From: Streptomyces bluensis
GTDB lineage: Bacteria; Actinomycetota; Actinomycetes; Streptomycetales; Streptomycetaceae
Assembly (NCBI RefSeq): GCF_014650715.1
Contig: NZ_BMVM01000001.1
Span: 682,001-746,000 of the forward strand
Direction: 5' to 3'
Length of the DNA stretch: 64,000 bases
How positions within the stretch are numbered: position 1 is the first letter of the stretch; each line of letters starts with the position of its first letter. The translations under genes were made by a program, and so were the position numbers. This document shows positions 15,983-24,529 of this stretch, piece by piece. The notes below the pieces were generated by a model that saw only the letters and a program-made list of their open reading frames with translations, ran no database searches and had not been told where the DNA came from.

Positions 15983-16540
15983 GTGCACGGAGCGGTTGCT
16001 CCCGGCTGGCTGCTGGTCGCGCTGTGCGCGGCGGCCGGCGTCGCTTGCCTGCTGCGGACGCGCAGCCCCGTCGAGGAGCAGCGCCGCACCGCGGGCGACG
16101 AGGCGCTCATGGGCTTCGGCATGGCCGCGATGGCCGTGCCGACAGCGGTCCTGGCCCCGCCGCGCTGGGCCTGGCTGGCGTACGCGGCCGTGTTCGGCGC
16201 GGCGGCGCTGCGCGCCCTGTGGGCGGCCCGGACGAGCCCGCCCCATCTGCACCACGCGGTGGGCGCGCTGGCGATGGTCTACACGGCGGCAGTGATGGCC
16301 GTCGCACCCGGAGCCCATGGCGGGCACGGCCCCTCGGGAGTACCTCTGGTGACGGGTGCGCTCCTGTTGTACTTCACCGCGTACGTCCTGTGGGCCGGGG
16401 TCCGGCTGATACCGGTGGCGGCTGTCGCCGGAGGCGGACGTTCCGCGGGGGCCATGGGCTGGAGCGACCGGCCCGAGGTGGCGCGAGCCTGTCGGCTGTC
16501 GATGGGCATCGCCATGCTCGCCATGCTGCTGGCGCTGTGA
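15983..16540 (+). CDS. DUF5134 domain membrane protein
   Basis: This 185-residue integral membrane protein has about five hydrophobic helices (WLLVALCAAAGVACLL, MAAMAVPTAVLA, WAWLAYAAVFGAAALRALW, ALAMVYTAAVMAVAP, and C-terminal SMGIAMLAMLLAL). A His-rich loop AHGGHG lies between helices. The GTG at 15983 is preceded by GGGGGAGG. Similar genes often neighbour M56-type peptidases in Streptomyces, as here. The function is unknown; a metal-handling role is a guess from the His loop. Confidence 0.8.
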   Translation: MHGAVAPGWLLVALCAAAGVACLLRTRSPVEEQRRTAGDEALMGFGMAAMAVPTAVLAPPRWAWLAYAAVFGAAALRALWAARTSPPHLHHAVGALAMVYTAAVMAVAPGAHGGHGPSGVPLVTGALLLYFTAYVLWAGVRLIPVAAVAGGGRSAGAMGWSDRPEVARACRLSMGIAMLAMLLAL

Positions 16541-16681
16541 CGAGCACCCCCAGAACAGCCCGCCCCAGGACAAGCGTCCCGGGCGAGGTCGTCGGCCTTG
16601 GGCGGTGCGAAACGTGGTCTGCGTCACTTTGCCACCCGCGGCCATGTCCCCGCGGGCCGCGTCACTCATAGGCTTCGCCCC

Positions 16682-17617
16682 ATGATGGTCCCCGCGGCAC
16701 TGATGCTGCTCGGCGCCCTGACCGCTGTCGTCGCCCCGCGGCTGCTCGCCCGGGCCGACTGGCCGGACCGCGAACCGGTGGTCGCCCTCTGGATGTGGCA
16801 ATGCGTGGTCGTCGCCGTGCTGCTGTGCTGCGCGCTGTCGATGACGCTGAGCGCGGCCGCCGCGTGGGCGGCCGTGCGGGGCCATGTGTTCGCGCCGGCA
16901 CCGCACGAGGTCGTGGAGGCGTACGCGCTGAGCACGGGTAACCCGTGGGCCGCTACGACCGCCGTGGCGCTGGCGTTCGGTGGTCTGTGGACCGCGGCGA
17001 TGCTGGTGCGCGAGGTCGTACGGGCGCGGCGGCGCCGTCGGCAACGACGGGTCGAACTCCTGGTGCGCGCCCCGCTGTTGCCGGGCGAGGAGCCCGGTCC
17101 GGAGCGTCTCGTCGTCCTGGAGGGCGAGCGCCCCGACGCCTGGTGGCTCCCGGGGGCGGCCCCCCAACTGGTCATCACGACGGCCGCGTTGCGGCGTCTG
17201 AAGGGCCGCCAGCTGGACGCCGTCCTCGCACACGAGCAGGGGCACGCACGGGCGCGGCACGACTGGCTGCTGCACTGCTCCGCCGCGCTCGCGAACGGGT
17301 TTCCGCAGGTGCCCGTGTTCGCCGCGTTCCGTGACGAGATGCACCGTCTGGTCGAGCTCGCCGCCGACGACATGGCCTCGCGCCGCTTCGGCCGCCTCAC
17401 GATCGCCCTCGCGCTCGTCGGGCTCAACGAGGACCGGGGGGTCTTCGGCCCTTGTCCGACCCCGGAAGCTCATGTCCCGCAGCGCGTCCAGCGGCTGCTC
17501 ACTCCCCCGGACCGGCTCACCGCGGCCCGGCGGTTGCGTCTGACGGCGGCCGCGGCGCTGGTGCCGGTGATCCCGCTGCTGGTGACGTTCGTACCGGGGC
17601 TGCGGGCGCTCGGCTGA
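16682..17617 (+). CDS. M56-type membrane zinc metallopeptidase
   Basis: This 311-residue membrane protein is of the BlaR1/MecR1-like M56 family without the C-terminal penicillin-sensor domain. Two or three N-terminal transmembrane segments (AALMLLGALTAVVAP and VVVAVLLCCALSMTLSAAAAW) precede a cytoplasmic zinc-peptidase region with HEQGH in VLAHEQGHARARHDWL. A further acidic segment VELAADDMASRRFGR carries the third ligand area. A last hydrophobic helix ends the protein. Normally such peptidases cleave a BlaI-like repressor, but no blaI gene is adjacent. ATG 16682 or 16685; no Shine-Dalgarno is evident. Confidence 0.88.
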   Translation: MMVPAALMLLGALTAVVAPRLLARADWPDREPVVALWMWQCVVVAVLLCCALSMTLSAAAAWAAVRGHVFAPAPHEVVEAYALSTGNPWAATTAVALAFGGLWTAAMLVREVVRARRRRRQRRVELLVRAPLLPGEEPGPERLVVLEGERPDAWWLPGAAPQLVITTAALRRLKGRQLDAVLAHEQGHARARHDWLLHCSAALANGFPQVPVFAAFRDEMHRLVELAADDMASRRFGRLTIALALVGLNEDRGVFGPCPTPEAHVPQRVQRLLTPPDRLTAARRLRLTAAAALVPVIPLLVTFVPGLRALG

Positions 17618-17788
17618 GCGGCCTTGGGCAAGTCCCGGTCATTTCCGGGTGGTTGCCGGGCCTCACCGGATCGGGTCGGACGAAGGACAACGAACCAACC
17701 GGACGACATGGTTCCCTTCGCGTCACGTGAGGGGAACCTCACGCCCCGGAGTTCGCTTCCGACCCCCCTGGTCGGCGAGGATCACTTC

Positions 17789-18472
17789 ATGCACCCCGTG
17801 GCCGTCGACTCACCGCCCCGCTCCCCCGGCACCCGGACCGTCGTGCGCACCGCCGGCGCCCTCGCCCTGCCCTCCGTGCTGCTCCTGCTGCTGGTGACCG
17901 CCTCCTGGCAGCCGCTCATGTCGCTGGACGGCGACATCGCGCGCACCACGCACGGCTGGGCGGTCGACGAGCCGGGCGTCACCCAGGTGTTCCGCATCCT
18001 GACGGACTGGGTGTGGGACCCGCTCACGATGCGGGTCATCGCCGCGGTCGCCGTCGTGTGGCTGGTGTGGAGGCGGTCGGCCCGGATGCTCGCCCTCTGG
18101 GTGGCGGTGACCTGCGCACTGGGCACCCTGGTGCAGCAGGGCATGAAGGCCGCGGTCGGCCGGGAGCGGCCCGTGTGGCCCGACCCCGTGGACTCGGCCC
18201 ACTACGCGGCGTTCCCGTCGGGCCACGCCATGACCGCCACGGTGGTGTGCGGCCTGGTGCTGTGGCTGCTGCATCTGTACGGCGCCGGGCGCGTCCTGTG
18301 GCGGACGGCCGTCACCGTGTCCGTGGTCTCCGTCGTGGGGGTCGGTCTGAGCCGGATCTGGCTGGGCGTGCACTGGCCGTCGGACGTGCTGGGCGGCTGG
18401 CTGCTGGGGGCGCTCACGGTGGTGCTGGCGATGTGGTCGTACGAGAAGTGGCATGGCGCGTGGCGTTCTTGA
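17789..18472 (+). CDS. PAP2-family phosphatase
   Basis: This 227-residue integral membrane lipid phosphatase has the three acid-phosphatase motifs KAAVGRERP, PSGH (in YAAFPSGHAMTATVV) and SRIWLGVHWPSDV, in that order and spacing. Five or six hydrophobic helices surround them. It would dephosphorylate phosphatidate, undecaprenyl diphosphate or a similar lipid at the outer membrane face. ATG 17789 has CGAGGA upstream; the ORF extends to 17624 in non-coding-like sequence. Confidence 0.9.
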   Translation: MHPVAVDSPPRSPGTRTVVRTAGALALPSVLLLLLVTASWQPLMSLDGDIARTTHGWAVDEPGVTQVFRILTDWVWDPLTMRVIAAVAVVWLVWRRSARMLALWVAVTCALGTLVQQGMKAAVGRERPVWPDPVDSAHYAAFPSGHAMTATVVCGLVLWLLHLYGAGRVLWRTAVTVSVVSVVGVGLSRIWLGVHWPSDVLGGWLLGALTVVLAMWSYEKWHGAWRS

Positions 18473-18505
18473 CCTTTTCGCCGCCCGGCACGAAGGATCC
18501 TCGTC

Positions 18506-19204
18506 ATGACGATCAAAGCCGTGCTCTTCGACTTCTCGGGCACCCTCTTCCGTATCGAGTCCACCGAGTCCTGGCTGCGCGCGGTGCTGGCGGAGGCCGA
18601 TGTCGCCCTGCCGGAGTCCGACGTGATCCGGACCGCCGAGGCTCTGGAGAGGGCGGGTGCGCTGGCGGGCGGGGCGTTCCCAGCGACAGCGCCGACGGGT
18701 GAGCTGGGCGACCTGTGGGCGGTACGGGACCAGAGCGCCGAGCACCACCGGGCCGCCTACACCGGTCTCTCCCGCCAGGTGTCCCTGCCGGATCCGGCGC
18801 TCCACGAGGCCCTGTACGACCGCCACATGGCGCCGGTCGCCTGGGACCCGTACCCGGACGCGGCCGAGGTGCTGGCCGCGCTGCGTGAGCGCGGTGTGGC
18901 CGTCGGCGTGGTCAGCAACATCGGCTGGGACCTGCGGCCGGTGTTCCACCACCACGGCCTCCACGCGCACGTGGGCACGTACGTGCTGTCGTACGAACAC
19001 GGCGTTCAGAAGCCCGATCCGCGACTGTTCGCCGTCGCGTGCGAGGCGTTGGGTGTGGCGCCCGAGGACACGCTGATGGTCGGCGATCAGCCTGCCGCCG
19101 ACGGAGGTGCCGCGGCGCTGGGCTGTGCGGTGCACTTCGTGGACCATCTGCCGGCAGCGGAACGGCCGGACGGACTGCGGCCCGTGCTGGATCTGGTCGG
19201 CTGA
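18506..19204 (+). CDS. HAD-superfamily hydrolase
   Basis: This 232-residue cytoplasmic phosphatase-like HAD enzyme has motif I FDFSGTLF with the nucleophilic Asp near residue 9, motif II VVSNIGWD, the motif III Lys in HGVQKPDPRLF and motif IV LMVGDQPAADG. Motif I has Ser in place of the usual second Asp (DxDGT becomes DxSGT), as in haloacid dehalogenases and phosphonatases, so activity other than phosphatase is possible. AAGGA precedes the ATG. Confidence 0.88.
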   Translation: MTIKAVLFDFSGTLFRIESTESWLRAVLAEADVALPESDVIRTAEALERAGALAGGAFPATAPTGELGDLWAVRDQSAEHHRAAYTGLSRQVSLPDPALHEALYDRHMAPVAWDPYPDAAEVLAALRERGVAVGVVSNIGWDLRPVFHHHGLHAHVGTYVLSYEHGVQKPDPRLFAVACEALGVAPEDTLMVGDQPAADGGAAALGCAVHFVDHLPAAERPDGLRPVLDLVG

Positions 19205-19343
19205 GGAAGCGCCCAAGTCCGCCGGGGGAACCGGACCGGGCCGGTGGCACTCCACACCCGTCCCGGACCATCCCCCGCGTGGCCCGGGACGGGCAGCTCA
19301 GGGCGCACCCACACAGGGTGATCACCCGGAGGCGCTGAGTATA

Positions 19344-19364
19344 GTTGACCGGCGGACAGTCAAC
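19344..19364. promoter_or_regulatory. TetR-type operator before regulator relic
   Basis: GTTGAC (19344-19349) and GTCAAC (19359-19364) are perfect arms 9 nt apart, located 15 nt upstream of the ATG of a broken TetR-like gene. It looks like the surviving autoregulatory site of that gene. Confidence 0.5.
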
Positions 19365-19378
19365 GCAGGAGTTACAGG

Positions 19379-19467
19379 ATGTCCCCACGCAACGCCTCGG
19401 TCAACGAAGAATGATGACGGCGTTGCAGGAAACGGCTTCTGCGGGTCCGGCTGAGCTCGTCAACGAG
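19379..19467 (+). pseudogene. Relic of a TetR-family regulator gene (N-terminal fragment)
   Basis: From the ATG at 19379 the sequence reads MSPRNASVNEE and then meets two TGA stops. It continues in frame as RRCRKRLL, and after one shift as PAELVNERS. Placed together these match the start of Streptomyces TetR regulators (an N-terminus like MSPRNASVNEE, then an RRRSRERLL-like first helix and an ELV-ER segment). Everything downstream, including the recognition helix, is missing. A GGAG ribosome site and an operator-like repeat are still present. About 90 bp survive before the terminator. Confidence 0.55.
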
Positions 19468-19501
19468 CGGTCGTCCGCCCCGCGGACGGGGCGGACGACC
19501 G
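19468..19501. terminator. Hairpin terminator
   Basis: CGGTCGTCCGCCCC and its exact complement form a 14-bp stem with a 6-nt loop (19482-19487). It can terminate the minus-strand LVIVD gene that ends at 19538. Confidence 0.75.
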
Positions 19502-19537
19502 GCGCTCGGATCAGATGGATCAGATGGATCGGGCAGA

Positions 19538-21040
19538 TCAGTCGAAGTAGTCCGGCTGCGTTTGCACGTTGAGCTCGCTCAGACGGACCCGCTCGGCCGG
19601 GTCGGTGCGGCGGTCGCTGAGCTTCAGGACGTCGAAGCCCTTCACCATGTCGTTCGAGTAGATGTAGCCGTTGTAGTAGTACGCCGACCAGGTGCCGCCG
19701 CCCACGAGGGTGTCGGTGCTGATCGGACCGCGCTCGAAGTAGGCGATCTCCTTGGGCTTCGAGGAGTCGGTGAAGTCCCAGACGGAGACGCCGCCCTGGT
19801 ACCAGGCCTGGACCATGATGTCCTTGCCCTTCACCGGGATCAGCGAGCCGTTGTGAGCGACACAGTTCTCGGTGTCGGCCTGGTGGCGCGGGATCTTGTA
19901 GTAGCTGCGGAAGACGAGCTTGCGGTCGTCGCCCTTGCCGACGATGTCGTAGATGCCGTCCGCACCGCGGTTGGGACCGATGGCCTCGTTGCAGGTGGCC
20001 GCGCCGCCGCCGCCCAACTCGTCGGTGAAGACGACCTTGTTGGCCTTCTGGTTGAAGGTCGCCGAGTGCCAGAACGCGAAGTTCACGTTGTCCTGGACCT
20101 GGTCGATGACCTTCGGGCGCTCGGGGTCCTTGATGTCGAGGAGGATGCCGTCGCCCATGCAGGCGCCCGCCGCGAGGTCCTTGGAGGGCAGCACGGTGAT
20201 GTCGTGGCAGCCGGTCGTCTTGGACACACCCGGGTTGGTGGGCCCGCCCGGGTTGCCGCCGCCGTCCGGCCCCTCACCAGGGAAGAGCACCGGGAAGTTC
20301 ACCACGGCCGCCTTCTCGGGCGCACTGCGCGGCACCTTGATGACGGAGATGCCGTCGTGCGGCGGCTGGCAGTCGGGGAACGAGGCGCTCGGCGAGTAGG
20401 AGGAGACGTAGATGTAGACGTTCCTGCGTTCGGGCACCAGCGAGTGGGTGTGCGAGCCGCAGGCGGTCTCGACGGCGGCGACGTACTTGGGGTTCTGCTT
20501 GTCGCTGATGTCGAAGACCTTCATACCCTCCCACGAGGACTTCTCGGTCGCGGGCTGCGTGGTGCTGTTGCAGGAGCTGTCGCTGCGCGAGGAGTCGGTG
20601 GACAGGAACAGCAGGTTGCCGGAGACGGAGATGTCGTTCTGCGAGCCCGGGCACAGCACCTGGGACACCGTCTTCGGCGCCTTCGGGTTGCTGATGTCGA
20701 AGATGCGGAAGCCGTCGTAGTTGCCGGCGAAGGCGTACCTGCCCTGGAACGCCAGGTCCGAGTTGGTGCCGGGCAGCAGGTCCTTGGGGATGTTGGTGAC
20801 GTGCTTCATGTTGTCCGAGTGGACGATCTCGTCCTGCCCGGGTATGTCACCGCTCTCGATCGCCGCCCTCGCCTCGGCGGCGTCACTCTTGGAGACCTTC
20901 TCCGGCGCGGCGGGACGATCACCCGGGTCGGGCGTCGCGGCCGCCGGCCCGGCGGTGAGCAGCGCGGCCAGGAGCCCCGCCGCCGCCCCCGCAACTCCAA
21001 GGCGTCTGCGGCGTGTTCGCTGGTCGTTCAACAGGGTCAC
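19538..21040 (-). CDS. Secreted LVIVD-repeat beta-propeller protein
   Basis: This 500-residue exported protein has an N-terminal signal (RRRRLGVAGAAAGLLAALLTAGPAAA) followed by repeats of the LVIVD propeller type, seen as FRIFDISNPKAPKTVS, MKVFDISDKQNPKYVA, GILLDIKDPERPKVID and VSVWDFTDSSKPKEIA. Several Cys pairs and a Gly/Pro-rich insert (GPDGGGNPGGPTNPG) suit an extracellular protein. Function unknown; propellers of this kind are thought to bind surfaces or ligands. The GTG at 21040 has GGGAGG 8 nt upstream. It is divergent from the DUF305 lipoprotein. Confidence 0.88.
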   Translation of the reverse strand: MTLLNDQRTRRRRLGVAGAAAGLLAALLTAGPAAATPDPGDRPAAPEKVSKSDAAEARAAIESGDIPGQDEIVHSDNMKHVTNIPKDLLPGTNSDLAFQGRYAFAGNYDGFRIFDISNPKAPKTVSQVLCPGSQNDISVSGNLLFLSTDSSRSDSSCNSTTQPATEKSSWEGMKVFDISDKQNPKYVAAVETACGSHTHSLVPERRNVYIYVSSYSPSASFPDCQPPHDGISVIKVPRSAPEKAAVVNFPVLFPGEGPDGGGNPGGPTNPGVSKTTGCHDITVLPSKDLAAGACMGDGILLDIKDPERPKVIDQVQDNVNFAFWHSATFNQKANKVVFTDELGGGGAATCNEAIGPNRGADGIYDIVGKGDDRKLVFRSYYKIPRHQADTENCVAHNGSLIPVKGKDIMVQAWYQGGVSVWDFTDSSKPKEIAYFERGPISTDTLVGGGTWSAYYYNGYIYSNDMVKGFDVLKLSDRRTDPAERVRLSELNVQTQPDYFD

Positions 21041-21236
21041 TGTGCGTCCTCCCTCGTTGGCCGTTCGCAAGTGAACGGTTCATGGACCACCGCAGTATCG
21101 TCTGCATCATGCACAGATCAATAGATGGCAACACACTCGTAATGAATATTTTTGATCATCGACGTCCTGAAGCGTGCTAGACCGGTCACCAACACTCACC
21201 AGGTGTACATCGGTTCCTGTGTTCCAGGAGGTCACT

Positions 21237-21905
21237 GTGCTCGTTCGCCGTACGTTCCGCGCGCCACTGTTCCCGGCGTTGGCGGCGGCCGCCCTGCTCG
21301 CGCTCACGGGGTGCGACTCCGGTTCGGACCCGGGCGGGGACGCCGACGCCCCGAAGGCGAGCGGGTCCGCCGTGATCGCCCCCGGCAAGCCGGGTGAGGC
21401 CGCCGAAACCCTCTCCGCCGAGGACGCCGCGAAGCGGCGCGCCGAGGACGACTCGCCCAACGCGGCGGACTTCGCCTACGCGCAGATGATGATCAAGCAC
21501 CACACCCAGGCCGTGGAGATGACCGAACTCGTGCCCAGCCGCGCCGAGTCGACCCAGGTCAAGCGCCTCGCCGCGCGCATCTCGGCCGCGCAACAGCCGG
21601 AGATCGACGCCATGAAGGGCTGGCTGAAGATCAACGGCGATGAGAAGAAGGGCACTTCGGGCGGGCACGACCACGAGGCGATGCCCGGGATGGCCACCGA
21701 GGCACAGCTGGAGAAGCTGCGTGCGGCGAAGGGGAAGGCGTTCGACCAGCTCTTCCTGACGCTGATGACCACCCATCACGAGGGGGCCATCACGATGGCC
21801 ACGGACCTGAAGGCGGCGGGCAACAACATCCTGGTCGAGGAGATGGCCGACGACGTGATCGCGCAGCAGACGGCGGAGATGAGCCGGATGCGCGAGATGC
21901 TGTGA
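21237..21905 (+). CDS. DUF305 domain lipoprotein
   Basis: This 222-residue exported lipoprotein has a signal peptide ending in the lipobox LALTGC near residue 25, then a Gly/Asp-rich linker and a DUF305 (ferritin-like four-helix) domain. Conserved metal-ligand-like motifs are AYAQMMIKHHTQAVEM and FLTLMTTHHEGAITMA, joined by a HDHEAMPGM loop. Copper binding is suspected for the family but unproven here. The GTG at 21237 is preceded by GGAGG. It is divergent from the LVIVD protein; the pairing suggests a shared envelope function. Confidence 0.9.
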   Translation: MLVRRTFRAPLFPALAAAALLALTGCDSGSDPGGDADAPKASGSAVIAPGKPGEAAETLSAEDAAKRRAEDDSPNAADFAYAQMMIKHHTQAVEMTELVPSRAESTQVKRLAARISAAQQPEIDAMKGWLKINGDEKKGTSGGHDHEAMPGMATEAQLEKLRAAKGKAFDQLFLTLMTTHHEGAITMATDLKAAGNNILVEEMADDVIAQQTAEMSRMREML

Positions 21906-21965
21906 CGGTCGCCGCACGCGGGGCGACCGCAACAGGCCCTCTGACCCTCTGTGTGGCGACAGGCC

Positions 21966-22442
21966 CTAGCGTCGCGTGTGACGCGGTGTCAGGAAACCCT
22001 CGTCCCGAGCTCCTGCGATCAGCTTGAGTGATCTGCGGCGGCTGTGACCGGTCGCACGCATCACCGCGAGGACCGGATCGATCCCCTGCTCCTGGGCGGC
22101 GCGGTACTCCTCGGCGACGCGCCGCCGCCCCTCGACGCCGTGCGGCCAGGCCGACCGGGCGCCGCACGCCTCGAAGAGGGGACCCTCGATCCAGTCCGCG
22201 AGCACGGTCAGGTCGTCCAGGGACAGCGACGGCTGGGCCCGTACCTCTTCGAGGAGGACGTGCCCTTCGGACACCACGGCGAGTACGTCGACACGGGCAC
22301 CGTCGGGGAAGATCAGCCGGGCGTTGTACCAGGCCGTGGCTCCGTCGTGCTCCTGCACTTCCCACGCGGGCCACACGGAGACGACCCCGTCGGGACGGTT
22401 CCGGCCAGAAAGGTGAATGAAGGATTCTGCCAGCACACGCAC
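21966..22442 (-). CDS. DUF6214 family hypothetical protein
   Basis: This 158-residue soluble protein of an actinobacterial family has no assigned function. Recognisable parts are SVWPAWEVQEHDGATAWYNARLIFPDGARVDVLAVVSEG and LSLDDLTVLADWIEGPLFEACG. The C-terminus is basic (HSRRRSLKLIAGARDEGFLTPRHTRR), suggesting nucleic-acid contact. The start is not certain; GTG 22442 and the GTG two codons later lie directly behind TACGTT, a possible -10. It is convergent with the DUF305 gene. Confidence 0.75.
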   Translation of the reverse strand: MRVLAESFIHLSGRNRPDGVVSVWPAWEVQEHDGATAWYNARLIFPDGARVDVLAVVSEGHVLLEEVRAQPSLSLDDLTVLADWIEGPLFEACGARSAWPHGVEGRRRVAEEYRAAQEQGIDPVLAVMRATGHSRRRSLKLIAGARDEGFLTPRHTRR

Positions 22443-22598
22443 AACGTAGGTGAATGATCACACGCGCCGCGCACCACCACGCGAGCCCGACCCCTACGGC
22501 ACCCCGTCAGCGCAGCGGGCGCCACTCCCTCGGGTGGTGTCGCGCTCGCGTTCCTCCCATGCCGGCCGGTGCGGTGCGATGCTTAAGGCATCAGCGAT

Positions 22599-22614
22599 CT
22601 CCTCGTTTAAGGAG
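22599..22614 (+). promoter_or_regulatory. Hairpin sequestering ribosome-binding site
   Basis: CTCCT (22599-22603) can pair with AGGAG (22610-22614), the Shine-Dalgarno sequence of the following reductase gene, around a 6-nt loop. Upstream, GATGC (22578-22582) and GCATC (22588-22592) form another short inverted repeat. Confidence 0.35.
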
Positions 22615-22620
22615 TCCCCC

Positions 22621-23964
22621 GTGCTGCGTGTCGCCGTCGTCGGCTCGGGTCCCAGCGGGGTCTACTCCGCGCAGACCCTGGTGCAGCAGGATCCCTCGGT
22701 GCACGTCGACGTCCTGGACCGGCTGCCGTGCCCCTACGGCCTGGTGCGGTACGGGGTCGCGCCCGACCACGAGAAGATCAAGTCGCTGCAGAACAATCTG
22801 CGGACCGTGCTGGAGCACGAGCGGGTACGTTTCCTCGGCGGCGTCGAGGTCGGTCCGGCCGGACTGCCGGTCGAGCGGCTGCGGGAGCTGTACCACGCGG
22901 TGGTGTACTGCGTGGGCGCCGCCACGGACCGGCGTCTGGGCATCCCGGGCGAGGACCTGCGGGGCAGTTGGTCGGCCACGGAGTTCGTGTCCTGGTACAG
23001 CGCCCACCCGGACTCTCTCGCGGACGGGTTCGTGCTCGGTGCCCGGGCGGCCGTGGTGATCGGCGTCGGAAACGTCGCGGTGGACGTGACCCGGATGCTT
23101 GCCCGGGGTGCGACGGAGCTGAGCCCCACCGACATGCCGCAGGAAGCCCTGACCGCGCTCGCCGCCAGCGAGGTCACCCAGGTCCACATGGTGGGCCGGC
23201 GCGGCCCGTCCCAGGCGCGCTTCACCACCAAGGAGCTGCGTGAGCTGGGCAGCATGCCGGACACCCGGGTGAGCGTGCGTCCGCCGGAGCTGGAGCTCGA
23301 TCCGGCCTACGTCGACCCGTCCGGTCTGCCCGCCCCCCAGCGCCGCAACGTGGAGGTGCTGCGCGGCTGGGCCTCCTCGCCCACCGGGGACGACCGGCAC
23401 ACGATCTCGCTGCGCTTCTTCCTCCGGCCCGTCGAGTTCCTCGCCGACGGGGACCGCGTGTGCGGGGTGCGCTTCGAGCGGACGGAGCCGGACGGGCGGG
23501 GCGGGGTGACGGGCACCGGGCGGTACGAGGAGATCGAGGCCCAGCTGGTGCTGCGGTCGGTGGGCTACCGCGGGGTGCCGCTCGACGGGCTGCCGTTCGA
23601 CGCGGAGCGCGGCACGGTGCCGCATGTGGCCGGCCGGGTACTGCGCGAGGGAGTGGTGGCCCCGGGCGAGTACGTGGCCGGGTGGATCAAGCGGGGCCCG
23701 ACCGGAGTGATCGGCACCAATCGGCCGTGCGCCAAGGAGACGGTGACCTCGCTGCTGGAGGACGCCCCCGTCCTCGCCCGGCGGAAGGTGTCCGACGATC
23801 CGCTCGCCGTGCTGCTGGCGGAGGGGATCACTCCTGTGGAGTGGCCCGGGTGGCAGGCGATCGAGCGGGCCGAGGCGGAGCTCGGGGCCTCGCTCGGACG
23901 GGGCGTGGTGAAGCTGCCGGACTGGAAGTCGCTGCTGGCGGCGGCGCGTGACGGAAACGCATGA
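22621..23964 (+). CDS. Ferredoxin--NADP+ reductase (FprA/adrenodoxin-reductase type)
   Basis: This 447-residue FAD flavoprotein exchanges electrons between NADPH and ferredoxins, for example for cytochrome P450s. It shows the FAD-binding VAVVGSGPSGVYSAQTLV at the N-terminus, DRLPCPYGLVRYGVAPDH (a family signature), the NADPH-binding VVIGVGNVAVDVTRMLAR and the C-terminal GWIKRGPTGVIGTNRPCAKETV. GTG 22621 follows AAGGAG by 7 nt; earlier in-frame starts extend into unrelated sequence. No P450 gene is adjacent. Confidence 0.93.
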   Translation: MLRVAVVGSGPSGVYSAQTLVQQDPSVHVDVLDRLPCPYGLVRYGVAPDHEKIKSLQNNLRTVLEHERVRFLGGVEVGPAGLPVERLRELYHAVVYCVGAATDRRLGIPGEDLRGSWSATEFVSWYSAHPDSLADGFVLGARAAVVIGVGNVAVDVTRMLARGATELSPTDMPQEALTALAASEVTQVHMVGRRGPSQARFTTKELRELGSMPDTRVSVRPPELELDPAYVDPSGLPAPQRRNVEVLRGWASSPTGDDRHTISLRFFLRPVEFLADGDRVCGVRFERTEPDGRGGVTGTGRYEEIEAQLVLRSVGYRGVPLDGLPFDAERGTVPHVAGRVLREGVVAPGEYVAGWIKRGPTGVIGTNRPCAKETVTSLLEDAPVLARRKVSDDPLAVLLAEGITPVEWPGWQAIERAEAELGASLGRGVVKLPDWKSLLAAARDGNA

Positions 23965-24048
23965 CAGGGATGCCCGCGGGGCAGGCCGTACCGGCGCCGC
24001 CCGCGTTTTGGTGGCCATGACACCCATCGGCGCCACCACCGACCCGGT

Positions 24049-24435
24049 TCAGCGTCCGAGGCGGGCGGCCTGGCGAGCGGCGGCGGCGAGAAGGCTGTCG
24101 AGGAGACCCGGGAAGAGGTCGTCCAGGTCGTCGTCGCGCAGGCCGTTCATCTTGGCCGTGCCCCGGTAGGTCTGCCGGATCACTCCGCTCTCGCGCAGCA
24201 CCCGGAAGTGGTGTGTGGTCGTGGACTTGGTGACCGGCAGGTCGAAGTCCGAGCAGGAGAGCTCGCCGCGGTCGGCGGCGAGCTCTCGTACGATCCGCAG
24301 GCGCATCGGGTCGGAGAGCGCGTGCAGGACGCCCTCCAGCCGGATCTCGTCGCGCGCCGGATGCGGGAGGGCACGGCCTGCGGCGGCAGGGGCGGCGGGG
24401 GTCACGGCGGCTCCAGTTCGTTCGCGAGACTCCAT
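24049..24435 (-). CDS. ArsR-type winged-helix repressor
   Basis: This 128-residue DNA-binding repressor has a helix-turn-helix region LHALSDPMRLRIVRELAADRGELSC, then the recognition part LPVTKSTTTHHFRVLRESGVIRQTYRGTAKMNGLR. Only one Cys is present, so metal sensing by the classic ArsR Cys pair is unlikely; a redox or organic-electrophile signal is possible. Two identical-architecture inverted repeats lie between it and the divergent old yellow enzyme gene, the nearer only 2 bp from its ATG. It probably represses both genes. Confidence 0.88.
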   Translation of the reverse strand: MESRERTGAAVTPAAPAAAGRALPHPARDEIRLEGVLHALSDPMRLRIVRELAADRGELSCSDFDLPVTKSTTTHHFRVLRESGVIRQTYRGTAKMNGLRDDDLDDLFPGLLDSLLAAAARQAARLGR

Positions 24436-24437
24436 TG

Positions 24438-24453
24438 TACGAGGACCTTCGTA
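24438..24453. promoter_or_regulatory. ArsR operator copy 1
   Basis: TACGA-N6-TCGTA, perfect arms, starting 2 bp upstream of the repressor start codon. The same architecture recurs at 24472-24487, centre-to-centre 34 bp. Confidence 0.65.
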
Positions 24454-24471
24454 GTTTGACACTTCCCGTAC

Positions 24472-24487
24472 TACGATGCCTATCGTA
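24472..24487. promoter_or_regulatory. ArsR operator copy 2
   Basis: TACGA-N6-TCGTA again; here arms extend to TACGAT/ATCGTA. It overlaps the presumed -10 region behind TTGACA (24456-24461), the likely promoter of the old yellow enzyme gene. Confidence 0.65.
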
Positions 24488-24529
24488 TGAGTCGTCCATC
24501 GGCCCCCGTGACGAATGGAGCAGCTCACC

